Notes under the pieces: generated by a model
The model's input: only the letters and a program-made list of their open reading frames with translations
Told to the model about the DNA's origin: nothing
Database searches by the model: none
Program-made: the position numbers and the translations under genes
NCBI GenBank assembly: GCA_013399895.1
Contig: VXBA01005480.1
Location: 333,490 to 397,489, forward strand
Reading direction: 5' to 3'
DNA length: 64,000 bases
DNA from: Serilophus lunatus
Taxonomy: Eukaryota; Chordata; Aves; Passeriformes; Eurylaimidae
In this document: positions 61,516 through 64,000 of the stretch, piece by piece
How the letters are laid out: every line of letters begins with the position of its first letter
Position numbering within the stretch: position 1 is the first letter of the stretch

Positions 61516-61575
<60 letters not shown>
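61492..61575. repeat. Compound (CTCTGT)n-(CT)n microsatellite
   Basis: Short CT units, then six GT-marked hexamers (CTCTGT), then about 20 CT units. The last 40 bases are pure pyrimidine on the plus strand. Open frames across it encode only Arg-Glu or Ser-Leu repeats and are not genes. Confidence 0.97.
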
Positions 61576-61580
<5 letters not shown>

Positions 61581-63649
61581 TTTGTTTAGGTGCAGCAGAT
61601 TTGCTGCTAATTTGTTTATAGTCAAACATTCTGAATGTGTCTCAGCATTCTGAAATCCAGAAACCTGATGCAAATTAAGCCGTTTACAGATGGGGATGAT
61701 GATGGTGCGGGAAAGCCAAGTGTCTCGGAGCTGCCAGCTGGTCCCTGGTTGTGAAGGAAAACATCAGTGAGCAACGTTAATGGCTTTGAGTCCTTATTCC
61801 TTCCCCTCCTTTGGCTGCTAAGTCTGTACTTAATTCCCTGTGGGCTTTTTCTCCTGGGTAAGAATTACTTACATATGATTTGTAGGACTAATAGGATCTT
61901 ATCCTTACTGGGGGAAAACCCAAGGGGCTCTCTCAAACTGATTTTTCAGTAATGAGAAATAATGAATAAAAATCTAATAGTCCTAGGGGGTATTAAAGTT
62001 ACAGTTTTAAAGGGAAGATTTAATGTCAGTCAATTAAAACTTCTATAATGCTGTTACAGTATGATAGTTGGGAAAGAAATAATACAAGGAAAAATAAGTA
62101 GTTTTAAGACCCTCTCACATTATGTAAACAAATGCGACTTAACGTTTGAATTAAGCAGGTATTTTAAAGCAAGAGTGTAAGACATCTCTTGCAAGTGTGT
62201 GATAGGGTGGCAGGCTCAGGGAAAGAAATGTGCTTTGTTAATTTACAGGGTGCATTCTAATTCCCACTCATTTAAGAAAAAGCAGTTGCAAGGTGTTATC
62301 CAGGCAATTAGGACTTTAATTAGAAAATGCAAAATGCAGACACCTCAGCGAGATGTACTTCCAGTAGCCTAAAACATCCCTGTTGCTCACTGGGTTCCTG
62401 ACCATCCCCACTCAGCACTTCAGGCTCATCATGGGTTTGTCCAGCCAGAGACCCCAACTCGTGGTTCCTTCCCCTTCTTCCCTTTCCCTTCTTTCCCCTT
62501 CTGTCAGCCGAGGATGTATGGTTGCCATAAGAAGGCCTCAAGGTTCTGGGGTTGTTTGGATGTTCACTCACCCATGACAGTGTGACCTCCCCACCTCTAT
62601 GTGTTCCCTTCACTTTTCCTAGCAGTAACCAGATAAAGGACTAACCTTTCGCCTGCCAGCCTACACAAATAAACACTGGCCCAGCAGTGGACTGGAGCTG
62701 AAAGTGACCCTTTGGATCATCTGATGTTTCAGATCCCTCACCACAGCTCTGCAGTTGACCCTGGCAGGTTTGAAACTCTCAGAGCTCATCCCTTTGGAGC
62801 ACCCATCTTTTTGTTCTTCAGCTCAATCACCAATTTATTGAGTTGCCCTCTGTAGGAATCTGTGTCTTTTTTTTTTAAACAGGGTGCTAAGGAAGTGAAC
62901 ACCTTGTTGGCAAAATTCAGCCAATGTGAGAATCCTTGCTACTTCTCCCGTCTACCTACATGGTGTATAGAAGTGAGCATGTGAAAGAGGGAATTCTGAG
63001 TGACCCACAGGAGCAGTGCTGAGGCTGATCGTCCTCCCTGGGATGCAGTTCATTGGTGATGGGCCCATCCTGTGCTCTCAGCACCACAGCCCCTGAAGAA
63101 GCTACCAGAGCTAATGGTGTGGCTAACAAATGGTGTGTGCTGTTTCCTAGGGGCTGTGGGGGTCAGCGGGAGAGGCAATATCCATGCTGGATCTCAGGGA
63201 GTCTTTGCTGCTGTAACTGTGGCTGAGATCTGCCAGCTCTGACACTGAGCGTGCTGGTAGAAATATGTAAATATCAATAACTGCAGCGCTACATTTGATA
63301 CTTTCCATTTTCAAACACTTGGCAAATGTTTACATATTTTCAGCAGCCCTTTTCCAACTAGGGGAAGCGAGACACAGCATCTGTGAATTACTGATTCGTA
63401 AGAAATCATCATGAGACAGCACCTTAAGGCTTCATTAACGACTTGTAGGGCCCAAGATTTTCTTTGCATACCTGTAAAGCTGAAGGCAGATAATACTAAA
63501 ACTGAATCCAATTTTGGATAGTTAGTTCCATCAGAAAAATCTGGATTCTGATGATAATTAAGGAATTGGCAATTTTGGGGCATCATCTATCAATATAACA
63601 TGTATTACTGTGGTCATAAATAATATTATGTATTACTGGCCTTTTCTCC

Positions 63650-63911
63650 CAAGTAACAAGTGGAAATGGCCTCAAGTTGTGCCAGGGAAGGTTTAGATTA
63701 GGTATTAGGAAAAAATTCTTCATGGAAAGAGTTGTCAAGCATTGGAACAGACTGCTCAGGGCAATGTTGAAGTCACCATCCCTGGAGATATTTAAAAGAT
63801 GTGTAGATGTGGTGCTTAGGGACATGGTTTAGTGGTGGACCTGGCAGTGCTGGGGTAATGGCTGGACTCAATGCTCTTAGAGGGCTTTTCCAACCTAAAC
63901 GATTCTCATGG
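63650..63911 (+). repeat. CR1 LINE 3' end
   Basis: The segment follows the 3' end of avian CR1 in sense orientation: AAGTAACAAG, GGCCTCAAGTTGTGCCAGGG, CATCCCTGGAGATATTTAAA, GGACATGGTTTAGTGG and CTTTTCCAACCTAAACGATT in order, ending near an ATTCTCATGG relic of the terminal repeat. About 260 bases, 5' truncated, moderately diverged. Confidence 0.92.
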
Positions 63912-64000
63912 GTTAGACTCTCAGTTCAGTACAAAAAGTCACAATTTCTTTGAAGTCAGCTGAGGATCTGGGTTACAAGATTCGGGTGTAACTAAAATCG

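Larger units (their letters stand above)
56551..63644. other. Non-coding DNA after the CpG island (probable first intron)
   Basis: No coding exon recognised on either strand. It contains two simple repeats, listed separately. If the CpG island is the start of a plus-strand gene, this is its first intron. Confidence 0.55.

Noticed and set aside
61261..61629. Arg-Glu repeat and Ser-Leu repeat proteins
   Set aside because: They are translations of the CT/CTCTGT microsatellite; no flanking sequence looks coding.
1..64000. tRNA genes, CRISPR arrays, operons, endogenous retroviral genes
   Set aside because: No tRNA box A/B pair, no regularly spaced direct repeats, no bacterial gene layout and no recognisable gag, pol or env blocks or paired LTRs were found by reading.

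Overview
This is a stretch of vertebrate nuclear DNA with no prokaryotic-type gene layout. It has long AT-rich non-coding tracts, short exons with GT/AG junctions, one strong CpG island, microsatellites and several CR1 LINE remnants. CR1 families and their ATTCTATG-type 3' ends point to a sauropsid, most likely a bird; I cannot name the species. Three runs of N (20281-20305, 55734-55761 and the single base 55929) show that this is a draft assembly.

The only gene I can identify is TNIP3, encoding ABIN-3 (TNFAIP3-interacting protein 3), on the plus strand. Eleven exons between 7400 and 39152 splice into one open frame of 366 codons ending in TGA at 39150-39152. All junctions are phase-consistent. 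The protein is mostly coiled coil, with the ABIN homology domain that in relatives binds A20, then the UBAN/AHD2 ubiquitin-binding motif, then a short proline-rich C-terminal motif. The 3' untranslated region follows, with an AATAAA at 39906. The start codon is not in the exons I am sure of. The best candidate is an ATG at 1428-1430 directly on a perfect splice donor and downstream of a GC box. An optional 17-base microexon lies at 3300-3316. A further possible coding exon lies at 31389-31436.

Layout: 1-7399 is the 5' region or first intron(s). 7400-39152 is the TNIP3 body, with introns from 0.3 to 7.3 kb. 39153-39930 is the 3' UTR. 39931-55430 is intergenic with no recognised gene. 55435-56495 is a CpG island that probably marks the promoter and 5' non-coding exon of the next gene. 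By the conserved vertebrate gene order this would be NDNF, but no NDNF coding exon is visible. 56551-64000 is a first intron or intergenic DNA, ending in a CR1 3' end.

I found no new multi-gene system. The points most worth a second look are the 5' exons that extend the protein beyond human ABIN-3, the unresolved first exon, the possible missed exon after the UBAN motif, and the gapped CpG island.
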